Positions 6,091-13,721 of a DNA stretch of 14,042 nucleotides are shown here, piece by piece. The notes beneath the pieces are model-generated. The model was given only the letters and a program-made list of their open reading frames with translations. It ran no database searches and was not told the DNA's origin. How positions within the stretch are numbered: position 1 is the first letter of the stretch; each line of letters begins with the position of its first letter. The stretch comes from Promethearchaeota archaeon (lineage in GTDB: Archaea > Asgardarchaeota > Lokiarchaeia > Sigynarchaeales > SOKP01). The stretch covers positions 1 to 14,042 of the forward strand of contig SDNV01000073.1 of the NCBI GenBank assembly GCA_004524515.1, read 5' to 3'. Made by a program: the position numbers and the translations under genes.

Positions 6091-6666
6091 TTGAAAGATA
6101 ACGGAATAATTGAGATCACATTCCATGGAAGAGGTGGTCAAACAGCAGTCACTGCAAGTCAGTTGTTAGCTGAGTGTGCGTTTGAAAAGGGCTTTAAAGA
6201 CACAATCGCAATCCCAATTATAGGTGCCGAAAGGAGGGGTGCTCCAATTCAAGCTTTTACTAAAATTTCTGAGAATAAATCGATTAGAACATATGATAGC
6301 GTTAAAAATCCGGATTATATATTAATTTTTGATACTTCGTTGTTAGAGATCCCAAACATCAAGAATAGTATTAAGGAAGGAGTAACACTTATTGTGGACA
6401 GCGTGAATCCCTTAGATAAGGCTAAATTCCCTAAAAATGTGAAAACCTACATTGTGGATGCTACCGGTATTTGTATCAAACGAGCATTTATGCATTCGAG
6501 TGGTCCTATTTTGAATATTCCTATGTTGGGAGCTTTTGGAAAAGTAACAGGATATTATGATTTGAAAACTATGGAGAAAGTGTTCAAGAAAGAGTTTGGA
6601 GAAGATAGATTAGAAAAAAATATGAATGTGGCTCAAGATGCCTACGAGTCAGTTAAAGAGGTATGA
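6091..6666 (+). CDS. porC: Pyruvate:ferredoxin oxidoreductase, gamma subunit
   Basis: Gamma (domain III) subunit of the four-subunit archaeal enzyme that converts pyruvate and CoA to acetyl-CoA, CO2 and reduced ferredoxin. The N-terminus IIEITFHGRGGQTAVTASQLLAECAF and the following GAERRGAPIQAFTKI are the standard family blocks, and the length of 191 residues is normal. The start is a TTG at 6091; the nearby ATG at 6078 is out of frame and closes after five codons. Only a weak GGA-type ribosome site precedes it. The stop overlaps the start of the delta gene (ATGA). First gene of the operon, behind a long and possibly structured leader. Confidence 0.9.
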   Translation: MKDNGIIEITFHGRGGQTAVTASQLLAECAFEKGFKDTIAIPIIGAERRGAPIQAFTKISENKSIRTYDSVKNPDYILIFDTSLLEIPNIKNSIKEGVTLIVDSVNPLDKAKFPKNVKTYIVDATGICIKRAFMHSSGPILNIPMLGAFGKVTGYYDLKTMEKVFKKEFGEDRLEKNMNVAQDAYESVKEV

Positions 6667-7016
6667 TTATGGTGGATAAAGAGAAATGGAAACAAATTAA
6701 TAAATCCAGAAAAGAGCGCCCAGAACTTCAAGAATATTCATGCTGGGAGGAACTATCCCCTATCCCAATATCATTACCTATAGATGGGGCTGGAGGGATA
6801 ACCGGAGATTGGCGTACATTCAGACCTATTATAAAAGATGGATGTAATCAATGCGGGATCTGTTGGATGTATTGCCCCGAAGGTACCATTCATAAGTCTG
6901 ATAATGGTTCATTTAAAATAGATTATGTATATTGTAAAGGTTGTGGCATATGTGCTAAGGAATGTCCAACCAATAATATCGAAATGGTAAGAGAAGGTGA
7001 TAAAAAAGATGATTAA
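6663..7016 (+). CDS. porD: Pyruvate:ferredoxin oxidoreductase, delta subunit (2x[4Fe-4S])
   Basis: Ferredoxin-like subunit of 117 residues that passes electrons out of the enzyme. Two cluster motifs are complete: C-x2-C-x2-C-x3-C-P at 61-72 and again at 91-102. The GDWRTFRPIIKDGC segment before them is typical of the delta subunit. The ATG at 6663 overlaps the gamma stop by 4 nt, and a second in-frame ATG two codons later is also possible. The 3' end overlaps the alpha gene by 8 nt when the latter starts at 7009, so translation is coupled throughout. Confidence 0.9.
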   Translation: MIMVDKEKWKQINKSRKERPELQEYSCWEELSPIPISLPIDGAGGITGDWRTFRPIIKDGCNQCGICWMYCPEGTIHKSDNGSFKIDYVYCKGCGICAKECPTNNIEMVREGDKKDD

Positions 7017-8268
7017 ACCCGAATTAAAAGATTTTATACAAAGTGAAGAAACAAAAATTATTAAAGGAAATGTGGCAGCAGCGTATGCAGCAAAATCGGC
7101 AAGAGTCCAAGTGATAAGTGCTTATCCCATAACTCCCCAGACAACTGTAGTTGAAAAATTATCCGAATTAGTGGATGGAGGATTTATGCCCGGAACGCAA
7201 TATATAAAAGTAGAATCCGAGCATTCTGTGCTTGCGTCCTTAGTGGGGGCAAGTATGGCAGGGACAAGAACGTTTACAGCTACTTCAGGACAGGGACTCT
7301 TTTATATGTATGAAATGGTTCACTGGACAGCAGGGGTGAGACTTCCCATAGTAATGGCTATTGCGTCGAGAGGTCCAGCACCCCCTTGGAATATTTGGGC
7401 AGATTTCACTGATGTAATTAGCTGTAGAGACACGGGATGGATGAGCGCATTTTGTGCAACCCATCAAGAAATTTATGATGAGATTTTAATGTCCTATAAA
7501 GTATGTGAAGATTATGATGTTTTACTACCGAAATTTGTAGCGTATGGAGGTTTTATTTTATCTCACACTTCGAAACCCGTCATACTCGAAGATCAGGATA
7601 AGGTGGATAATTTTCTACCACCACTCCCAGATGAACAAGGGTGGCCACATATTTGGATTGATCCGAATAGACCATTGATGCATGGAAACCTTATAATGCC
7701 TTCGGGTTTCTATAGCGAATTTAGAATGAAAATTCATGATGCTTTGATACAATCCAAATCAAAAATTAAGCAAGTTGCGAAAGAATTTGAAAAAGTCTTT
7801 GGCAGAAATTATGGAAATGGATTGATTCAAGAATATAAAATGAAGGATGCAAAAGTTGCTATTTTAAATTATGGTGATTTGGCATTACAGATGGAAGAGG
7901 CTGTGGATCAAGTAAGAGAAGAAGGATATAAGGTCGGAACGATCAAATTAAGGCATTTTAGACCATTTCCCGTTGAAGATATTATTGAAGTTGCTAAGAA
8001 AGTGAAGATTTTAGGTGTAATGGATCGAGCAACTGCTTTTGGTTCGCCTACAGGTGGCCCTATAAGTTCTGAAGTTAAAACTGCTTTACATGGAACAAAA
8101 GGGACTGCGATGGTTTTACCTATGATAAATGGAATTGGAGGAAGGGAAGTTACTTTAGAGCAACAAAAAGAACAGTTAAAAATCTTAATAAAGATGGACG
8201 AAACTGGAGAATTACCAGAAGACTTACTGCATGGAACTCTCTGGCATGGAAAATTAGAGGTGAAATAA
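7009..8268 (+). CDS. porA: Pyruvate:ferredoxin oxidoreductase, alpha subunit
   Basis: Alpha subunit (domains I and II), 419 residues. The pyrimidine-binding block SAYPITPQTTVVEKL (about 37-51), ESEHS (69-73), TFTATSGQG (88-96) and NIWADFTD...RDTGWM (128-145) match pyruvate-type enzymes rather than the 2-oxoglutarate type. I take the ATG at 7009 as start because GAAGGTGAT (6994-7002) is a good Shine-Dalgarno at the right distance; the frame can be extended to a GTG at 6997, but that GTG lies inside this site. The next gene begins 3 nt after the stop. Confidence 0.9.
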   Translation: MIKPELKDFIQSEETKIIKGNVAAAYAAKSARVQVISAYPITPQTTVVEKLSELVDGGFMPGTQYIKVESEHSVLASLVGASMAGTRTFTATSGQGLFYMYEMVHWTAGVRLPIVMAIASRGPAPPWNIWADFTDVISCRDTGWMSAFCATHQEIYDEILMSYKVCEDYDVLLPKFVAYGGFILSHTSKPVILEDQDKVDNFLPPLPDEQGWPHIWIDPNRPLMHGNLIMPSGFYSEFRMKIHDALIQSKSKIKQVAKEFEKVFGRNYGNGLIQEYKMKDAKVAILNYGDLALQMEEAVDQVREEGYKVGTIKLRHFRPFPVEDIIEVAKKVKILGVMDRATAFGSPTGGPISSEVKTALHGTKGTAMVLPMINGIGGREVTLEQQKEQLKILIKMDETGELPEDLLHGTLWHGKLEVK

Positions 8269-8271
8269 TAA

Positions 8272-9219
8272 ATGGTATCATTAAAAAAAGTTATGGAAGA
8301 TGAAATCGCATGCAAAGAATGGTTTCTACCCGGAAATGCATGCTGTACAGGATGTGGACTTGAAATTGCTCTTCGCTGGGCGATGAAAGCATTAGGGCCC
8401 GAAGTTGCAATGGTTACTCCCGCCAGTTGTTTGAATGTCGTGATAGGGCTTTGGCCAAAAACAGCTCCCGATTTCCCGCAATTCAATATGGCTTTTGCGG
8501 CTGGAGCAGCGGTTGCCACAGGATTTGATGCCGCATTCAAGGCGAAGGATTATAAATTTCCAGGAAAAAGATGGGATAAAATGGTTTCAATTTGTTTTGC
8601 TGGAGATGGAGGCACTACAGATATAGGGATTCAAGGTCTTTCAGGAGCAGCAGAACGCAATAGTAATATAATCTATGTATGTTATGACAATGAAGCTTAT
8701 ATGAATACTGGAATTCAGAGATCATCCAGTACTCCTCACGGCGCTATCACCACTACGACACCTTTCGGAAAGGATAGATATAAAAAGAATTTACCAGCAA
8801 TAATGAGAGCACACGATATTCCTTATGTTGCAACTTGTAGTATTAGTGAACCTTTGGATATCTATGAAAAATTCCAGAAAGCAAAATCAATTGAAGGGTG
8901 TAAATATATTCATATCTTAGCACCTTGTGCTCCCGGATGGGGATATCCCTCCGAGGATACCATTGAAATTGCCAGATTAGCAGTAAAAACAGGATCTTGG
9001 ATTCTATACGATGTTGAAAATGGGGTTTTAACTTTGTCCAAAAAGAGTCGCCCCTTATTGGATCCATCGAAACGAGTACCGGTTATTGAGTATGTTTCTA
9101 AACAGAAACGTTTTGCTGGGATTTCCGAAAAGACTCTAATAGAAATACAGGAACAAATTGACATTGATTGGGAAAAAATGAGTGCTGAATTGAATTGTCA
9201 AGAAAAATATTCTAAATAA
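8272..9219 (+). CDS. porB: Pyruvate:ferredoxin oxidoreductase, beta subunit (TPP-binding)
   Basis: Beta subunit of 315 residues, which binds thiamine pyrophosphate and a [4Fe-4S] cluster. Candidate cluster ligands are C25 and C28 (CTGCG), C53 (PASC) and C219 (LAPC). The TPP motif is AGDGGTTDIG (110-119) with DNEAY (139-143). The stretch AYMNTGIQRSSSTPHGAITTTTP is highly typical of pyruvate-specific PorB. A good ribosome site (GAGGTGA) lies at the end of the alpha gene, before the ATG at 8272. Last gene of the operon, followed by a hairpin and T-tract. Confidence 0.92.
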   Translation: MVSLKKVMEDEIACKEWFLPGNACCTGCGLEIALRWAMKALGPEVAMVTPASCLNVVIGLWPKTAPDFPQFNMAFAAGAAVATGFDAAFKAKDYKFPGKRWDKMVSICFAGDGGTTDIGIQGLSGAAERNSNIIYVCYDNEAYMNTGIQRSSSTPHGAITTTTPFGKDRYKKNLPAIMRAHDIPYVATCSISEPLDIYEKFQKAKSIEGCKYIHILAPCAPGWGYPSEDTIEIARLAVKTGSWILYDVENGVLTLSKKSRPLLDPSKRVPVIEYVSKQKRFAGISEKTLIEIQEQIDIDWEKMSAELNCQEKYSK

Positions 9220-9229
9220 TTGAAAGACG

Positions 9230-9256
9230 TAAGATTTTTTTCATATCTTATTTTTT
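9230..9256 (+). terminator. Hairpin and T-tract ending the por operon
   Basis: TAAGAT (9230-9235) and ATCTTA (9245-9250) form a 6-bp stem, followed at once by six T (9251-9256). It starts 11 nt after the porB stop and lies before the TATA box of the next gene. Confidence 0.45.
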
Positions 9257-9260
9257 AATA

Positions 9261-9270
9261 TTATATTTAT
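9261..9270 (+). promoter_or_regulatory. TATA box of the Sua5/TsaC gene
   Basis: TTATATTTAT is centred about 24 nt before the ATG at 9289, which predicts a leaderless or almost leaderless transcript. No Shine-Dalgarno precedes this ATG, in agreement. Confidence 0.5.
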
Positions 9271-9288
9271 TTCAAAAAACGAAATGAA

Positions 9289-9942
9289 ATGGGATTTTTA
9301 GTCAAATTTTCGGGAAAATTAAATAAAGAAAATGAAGTATTTCTTGAGACCGCGGTAGATTGGATAATAGAAGGGAAATTAATTGGTTTTCCCACAGATT
9401 CTGTCTATGGTTTAGGAGGGGACCCTTTAAATCTACAGTTAGTGGAGAGATTGTACAATATAAAATTCCGTGATCGCTCCAAGGGATTTTTATTACTTGT
9501 TTATGATTTGGAGGAAGCCTTAAAAATTGCTGAATTTAATGAGATTGCATTAAAATTAGCTAACCATTTCTGGCCAGGTCAATTAACTTTAATATTAAAA
9601 AGGAAAGAACCGAATATCATCCCTTCTGAGGTTACGGCTTCTCAGAATACCATCGGATTAAGAATACCAGAAAATGAAATAATTTTAAAAATCCTGAAAT
9701 TATTGAAACAAAAAGGTAGATTTGGAGGCATTATCGGAACATCGGCTAACTATTCAGGTGAACCTCCCTCAATAAGTGGAGCGGAAGTTGCAAAAAAATT
9801 TCTGGGAACAATAGATTATATTTTAGATTCTGGAAAAACCCAATCCCAAGTAGCTACTACCATCGTAGACTGTACGTCTGATGATTTGAAATTGCTACGA
9901 ATTGGAAAAATATCCGAAGAAGAAATTAGGAGTGTATTATAA
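9289..9942 (+). CDS. Threonylcarbamoyl-AMP synthase (Sua5/YrdC/YciO family)
   Basis: Makes threonylcarbamoyl-AMP from threonine, bicarbonate and ATP, the first step of t6A modification at tRNA position 37. The YrdC fold is complete: FPTDSVYGLG (34-43), KFRDRSKG (59-66) with the basic residues that bind ATP, WPGQLTLIL (95-103), TIGLRIP (121-127), GTSANYSG (150-157) and TTIVD (190-194). At 217 residues it lacks the extra C-terminal Sua5 domain, so it is the short TsaC-like form. A weaker alternative is a YciO paralogue of unknown role. The neighbouring THUMP and Cgi121 genes support a tRNA function; Cgi121 belongs to KEOPS, the complex that uses this product. Confidence 0.88.
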   Translation: MGFLVKFSGKLNKENEVFLETAVDWIIEGKLIGFPTDSVYGLGGDPLNLQLVERLYNIKFRDRSKGFLLLVYDLEEALKIAEFNEIALKLANHFWPGQLTLILKRKEPNIIPSEVTASQNTIGLRIPENEIILKILKLLKQKGRFGGIIGTSANYSGEPPSISGAEVAKKFLGTIDYILDSGKTQSQVATTIVDCTSDDLKLLRIGKISEEEIRSVL

Positions 9943-9964
9943 ACTTAGGTTATAAGAGGATTTT

Positions 9965-9972
9965 AGGGTGGT
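9965..9972 (+). promoter_or_regulatory. Shine-Dalgarno of the THUMP gene, pointing to an ACG start
   Basis: AGGGTGGT lies 6 nt before the in-frame ACG at 9977-9979, the same spacing range as at the other genes here (6-9 nt from GGTG). No ATG, GTG or TTG lies at a workable distance from it in this frame. Confidence 0.45.
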
Positions 9973-9976
9973 ATAA

Positions 9977-10498
9977 ACGAAGAATTTTAATTTGCTCGTT
10001 TCAACTTCAAGATTTAATGAAACCAATGCAAGGGCAGAATTGTGGTTTACTTTATTCATGATGGATGACAAATATCCCATAATTTCAGATTTAGAATTCC
10101 TGGGATTATTAACTGCACTAACTAGCATAGAGTGTAAAAAGGTAATTGCTGAGATTAAAAATATTTTAAGAGAAGATCCTAATTTTTTCAAATTTATCTT
10201 AAAGATTGTACCCATCGATTTCGTATGTGAAACTAATTTAAAAATTATTAGCCAAATAGTTAAGAATCATTATAAAGATTATATTCATAGCGATGAGTCA
10301 TATAAGATTGATTTAAAGCGCAGGAATAATGATTTTATCGAAAGAGAAAGACTCATTACAAATACCGCAAAAAATATAGAAAATAAAGTCGATCTTGGCA
10401 ATCCAGATAAAATCATAAGAATAGAACTTTTAGGAAATTTTTGTGGGATTGCGTTTCTAAAATCAGATGAGATTATCAGGCTTAAAAAACAAATCTAA
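9977..10498 (+). CDS. THUMP-domain protein, Tan1-like
   Basis: The C-terminal two thirds looks like a THUMP domain: FKFILKIVPIDFVCETNLKIISQIV, then a basic segment YKIDLKRRNN, and RIELLGNFCGIAFLK at the end. THUMP domains bind the acceptor end of tRNA; Tan1 relatives of this size help the enzyme that makes N4-acetylcytidine. The conserved start of the family is close to N-L-L-V-S-T-S-R. The first usual start codon is a TTG at 9992, but it lies 21 nt from the Shine-Dalgarno (AGGGTGGT, 9965-9972). An in-frame ACG at 9977 directly follows a TAA and sits 6 nt after that site, giving T/M-K-N-F-N-LLVSTSR. I therefore suspect initiation at ACG. If TTG is used the product has 168 residues. Confidence 0.7.
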   Translation, partial: TKNFNLLVSTSRFNETNARAELWFTLFMMDDKYPIISDLEFLGLLTALTSIECKKVIAEIKNILREDPNFFKFILKIVPIDFVCETNLKIISQIVKNHYKDYIHSDESYKIDLKRRNNDFIERERLITNTAKNIENKVDLGNPDKIIRIELLGNFCGIAFLKSDEIIRLKKQI

Positions 10499-11191
10499 TT
10501 AGGAATCAATTGTGGTTTTTTCCAAACTAAGAAGGGTCATTTTTTCACAAATCAAGTCATTTAGCGCTAAATAGAGATCTGCTAAGTCATTCTTAGTAAG
10601 ATGTTTAAGATTTTTTTTGATTCCATAAGATTTTAACACCACTTCAATTTGATTATCTGTGATCTCAAAAAATTTTTTAACTGTATCATATTTATCAAAA
10701 GATTTTTGATTTAAACTCAGTTCAATTTCTTGAGCAAAAAGATGTTGTAGCACTTGCTCATTAATTTCAGCTATGTTTTTGTTATGGGATATAATGCAAT
10801 AAGTCAATTCTCTCTTTTCTAAATCTGTATAAGTTATACCAAATGATTCAATACCTATTTTTATTTGCCGATTAGTGGCTAAATACAATAATAACTCTAT
10901 ATTCTTTTTATTTGAGATATTTAAGTTATTAAGGAATGCCAGTTCCATAAAATAACAGGCATTAAAAATATGATTGGGATCAAGAATATATTTATTGGAA
11001 AAAACTTGTATACTACAATCTGGAAGGGAATCTTGGATCTGTTCAATATTTTTAAAAATGAGATCTATTACAGTTTTTTCCTCTTTAATTCTATTTTCAG
11101 GTACTAATCTTCCTAAATCCACCACTATCTGATTAATTCCTACCGAATATTTTAAATTTAGATGGGGGATGTTAAATTCCTCTGTAATCAT
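10499..11191 (-). CDS. KEOPS complex subunit Cgi121
   Basis: Cgi121 is the KEOPS subunit that binds the 3' end of tRNA and helps the Kae1 enzyme attach threonylcarbamoyl to A37. The family core is visible: IQVFSNKYILDPNHIFNACYFMELAF, then NISN (91-94), then IELLLYLATNRQIKIGIESFGI (98-119), the conserved helix with R-Q-I and G-I. At about 230 residues it is longer than the roughly 150 usual for archaeal Cgi121; the extra part is a C-terminal helical tail (from about residue 160) and some N-terminal residues. The ATG at 11191 lies 1 nt after the EcfT stop; a TTG three codons earlier would overlap that gene. It is the last gene of the ECF operon. Its TAA directly abuts the TAA of the THUMP gene. 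Confidence 0.75.
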   Translation of the reverse strand: MITEEFNIPHLNLKYSVGINQIVVDLGRLVPENRIKEEKTVIDLIFKNIEQIQDSLPDCSIQVFSNKYILDPNHIFNACYFMELAFLNNLNISNKKNIELLLYLATNRQIKIGIESFGITYTDLEKRELTYCIISHNKNIAEINEQVLQHLFAQEIELSLNQKSFDKYDTVKKFFEITDNQIEVVLKSYGIKKNLKHLTKNDLADLYLALNDLICEKMTLLSLEKTTIDS

Positions 11192-11192
11192 T

Positions 11193-11960
11193 TCATACAA
11201 CCATTTCCCAGGTAAGCCATCCTGGCATTAAACTAAATTGAATTCGAATATAAAGAATGACGATAAAAAAGCATAATAAGTAAAAAGTAAGCACCCAATC
11301 CTTGAATTTGTATTTTATAGTGTAATAATAGGAGCGTTCATTACTAGAACCAAAAGCTCTTGACTCAAGAGCTTCTGCTACATTAAAAGCTCTCTTAATA
11401 GAGCAGATTATCAAGGGAACTAATAATGGAAATAGATTTTTTATTTGATTAATCATACCCTTTTGCTTCATTTCGTATCCCCTGCTCTGTTGTGCATCCA
11501 TAATATTTTGAGCCTCGTTCGCGATGGTCGGTACGAATCTAAAAGCCAATGAAAAAGAAAAGGCATAGGGATAGGGGACTCTCATTGAAATCAAAGATAA
11601 AGCTAAATCGTTGGGATGTACTGTCAGGAAGAAAATGGAAAAAGCAGTAATCATTATAGATATTCTTATAATCATCGCAATCGCGTATCCTAATGATAAA
11701 AAATACGTATTTAACACAATGATGAGAAGTACCAAAAATGAAAGCCCACGAATGCTTCGAATCCATTCTTTGGTCATTCGTCCTAGAAGGATAAAAGGGA
11801 CCAAAGTAAGAAATATAAGGAATAATGGAACCACTTCAGTGAATAATAAAGCAGATACACTATAAATTATTGATAAAAACAATTTGGCTCTTGGATCCAA
11901 ATTGTGTACAAAAGTATTTTTTTTTTGAAATTTAAATGCATTAAGAAATTCAAGAGACAT
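11193..11960 (-). CDS. ECF transporter transmembrane protein EcfT
   Basis: Scaffold membrane protein of an energy-coupling factor importer, linking two ATPases to a substrate-binding S component. The 255 residues contain several strongly hydrophobic segments (about 27-60, 72-113, 131-146, 177-187, 222-241). The two family coupling motifs are AQQSRGYEM (156-164) and ALESRAFG (197-204), at the expected places in the cytoplasmic helices; the second reads SRA instead of the common ARG/SRG. The ATG start shares one base with the TAA of the preceding ATPase gene. Substrate is unknown because no S component lies in the window. Confidence 0.88.
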   Translation of the reverse strand: MSLEFLNAFKFQKKNTFVHNLDPRAKLFLSIIYSVSALLFTEVVPLFLIFLTLVPFILLGRMTKEWIRSIRGLSFLVLLIIVLNTYFLSLGYAIAMIIRISIMITAFSIFFLTVHPNDLALSLISMRVPYPYAFSFSLAFRFVPTIANEAQNIMDAQQSRGYEMKQKGMINQIKNLFPLLVPLIICSIKRAFNVAEALESRAFGSSNERSYYYTIKYKFKDWVLTFYLLCFFIVILYIRIQFSLMPGWLTWEMVV

Positions 11961-12829
11961 TATACCCCTACCTCTTTCTGCTTATTTGAGCTATTCTTTA
12001 AATAATCAATCAGAAATGCAATCATTTCTTGTTTTGAGAAGATCATAGGAGAACACTTGATGCCTATATCGTTTAATCTCCTAATAAATTGATTTATTTG
12101 AGGTAAAATGAGAGATGTTTTATTTACTAAAAATTGATTGGTTAATAAATTGCTGGTAGGGCCATCTGCAATAATTTTCCCGTCTGTCATCAAGATGGTT
12201 CGAGGAATAAACTCCATAGCAAATTCAACATTGTGAGTAACAATTATGATGGTTTTTCCATTTTCACGTTCATGTTTTATTAAATTTATAAAAAATTCGA
12301 TTTCTTTTGCATCCTGTCCCAAAGTTGGTTCATCAAAAATAAGGATGTCCGGATCTCTACAAAAAATCGATGCCACTGCTAATTTTTTAGTTTCTCCTCC
12401 CGAAAGATTTAAAGGAGAGCGCTCTCTATATTTTTCTAAATCAAATTTTTTCAATATGGCATCTACTCTTGCTTGGCTTTCTTTTTTGCTAAGATTGAGG
12501 CTTTTTAATGAAAATTTAATTTCTTCTTCAATAGTGTTCGAAAACACTTGATGTTGGGGATTTTGAAAAATAATGCCTATTTTTTGAGATAGAGCTCCTA
12601 TTGTTTTAGATTTTATATTTTCACTATTTATATAGATGTTGCCCGCAGTAGGTCTAATCAACCCATTAAAAGTTCTTATTAGAGTAGTTTTCCCTGCTCC
12701 ATTTTTCCCCATAATTCCTACTAATTCTCCTTTGAAAATAGATAAATTAATCTTCTTTAGCGCCACAGAACCATTGGGATAAGTATATTCTACATCATGG
12801 GTTAAAATTAAGGGGCTATCTCCGGACAT
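11960..12829 (-). CDS. ECF transporter ATPase EcfA (second copy in operon)
   Basis: ABC ATPase of 289 residues on the cytoplasmic side of the ECF transporter. Walker A GKNGAGKTT (41-49), Q-loop FQNPQHQ (88-94), signature LSGGE (142-146), Walker B ILIFDEPT (162-169) and the switch His of VTHN (H199) are all present, so it should hydrolyse ATP. About 70 C-terminal residues after the ATPase core are characteristic of EcfA subunits. It begins 14 nt after the first ATPase gene and ends in a one-base overlap with EcfT, so all should be co-transcribed. Confidence 0.9.
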   Translation of the reverse strand: MSGDSPLILTHDVEYTYPNGSVALKKINLSIFKGELVGIMGKNGAGKTTLIRTFNGLIRPTAGNIYINSENIKSKTIGALSQKIGIIFQNPQHQVFSNTIEEEIKFSLKSLNLSKKESQARVDAILKKFDLEKYRERSPLNLSGGETKKLAVASIFCRDPDILIFDEPTLGQDAKEIEFFINLIKHERENGKTIIIVTHNVEFAMEFIPRTILMTDGKIIADGPTSNLLTNQFLVNKTSLILPQINQFIRRLNDIGIKCSPMIFSKQEMIAFLIDYLKNSSNKQKEVGV

Positions 12830-12843
12830 TTCACATCGTTTTT

Positions 12844-13683
12844 TTAATTTATATTTTTAAAGTAGGTTATTGCCTTATCAATAGAAGGGGGTATATTTTC
12901 ATGATATAATCGTTTATTTTTTAATTCAGAAAATATGGAATAAAGAACGGGTTTATTTATATTCAATCTCAAGAAATTTTCTCCATTTATCACTTCATCT
13001 CGGAGTCCATGTTCAAGTATTCGAGCGTTATCTAGTAAAATTATTTCATCCGAATGCGGGACCACTAGATCCATTCTATGTTCACTAATGAGGATGGTCA
13101 TATTTCTTTCTAGCTGAATTTTTTTCAAGAGTGTAATTATTTTATCGGCCATGTAAGGATCTAATAAGGCCGTAGGTTCATCTAAAACCAGCATTTTGGG
13201 TTCTAAGGCTAATATAGAAGCTATGGCAACCCTTTGCTGTTCTCCTCCACTCAATTCAAATGGGGCTTTATCTACTAAATGCTCTATTTCGGTTAGTTTG
13301 AGAACTTCCTTAATTCTTTTTTCCATCTCTTCCCTAGGCACTCCCAGGTTTTCCATTCCAAAAGCAATTTCATGCTCCACATTCATCGATATTAATTGAT
13401 TCTCTGGATTCTGAAAAACAATTCCTATTTCTGTGGACAAATCCGCAATGGATGCTTCTGCAGTATCTTTCCCATTAACCTCAACAAATCCTCTATAATA
13501 CCCTGGATAAAATTGAGGAATTAGTCCATTTAAGCACCTAATTAAAGTGGTTTTGCCTGAACCCGTCTGACCACATAAAAGAATGAATTTGTTTTCATCT
13601 ATCTTAAGATTGATATCATGTAATTGATATTCTTTGTTTTTCTTATAGCGAAAGTAAAAATTATGAAATTCGATTAAGTGCAT
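12844..13683 (-). CDS. ECF transporter ATPase EcfA (first copy in operon)
   Basis: ABC ATPase of 279 residues, partner of the following EcfA in a heterodimer. Walker A GQTGSGKTT (38-46), Q-loop FQNPENQ (90-96), signature LSGGEQQ (144-150), Walker B MLVLDEPT (164-171) and the switch His in SEHR (H202) are intact. The segment IPQFYPGYYRGFVEVNG between Walker A and the Q-loop is typical of cobalt/vitamin ECF ATPases. It is the first gene of the operon; a TATA box lies about 30 nt before its ATG, giving a nearly leaderless message. Confidence 0.9.
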   Translation of the reverse strand: MHLIEFHNFYFRYKKNKEYQLHDINLKIDENKFILLCGQTGSGKTTLIRCLNGLIPQFYPGYYRGFVEVNGKDTAEASIADLSTEIGIVFQNPENQLISMNVEHEIAFGMENLGVPREEMEKRIKEVLKLTEIEHLVDKAPFELSGGEQQRVAIASILALEPKMLVLDEPTALLDPYMADKIITLLKKIQLERNMTILISEHRMDLVVPHSDEIILLDNARILEHGLRDEVINGENFLRLNINKPVLYSIFSELKNKRLYHENIPPSIDKAITYFKNIN

Positions 13684-13708
13684 AAGAGAAGTAAACTATT
13701 CTTATTGT

Positions 13709-13716
13709 TTTATAAA
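13709..13716 (-). promoter_or_regulatory. TATA box of the ECF-cgi121 operon
   Basis: TTTATAAA lies in the 38-nt gap after the DHH gene, centred about 30 nt before the EcfA ATG at 13683. It indicates that the operon has its own promoter, though readthrough from the DHH gene is possible. Confidence 0.5.
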
Positions 13717-13721
13717 AATTC

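Noticed and set aside
6997..7008. GTG at 6997 as start of porA
   Set aside because: This GTG is part of the Shine-Dalgarno (GAAGGTGAT) that serves the ATG at 7009.
7908..8540. 210-codon minus-strand ORF across the porA/porB junction
   Set aside because: It lies opposite two strongly conserved genes, and its composition follows from their codon pattern.
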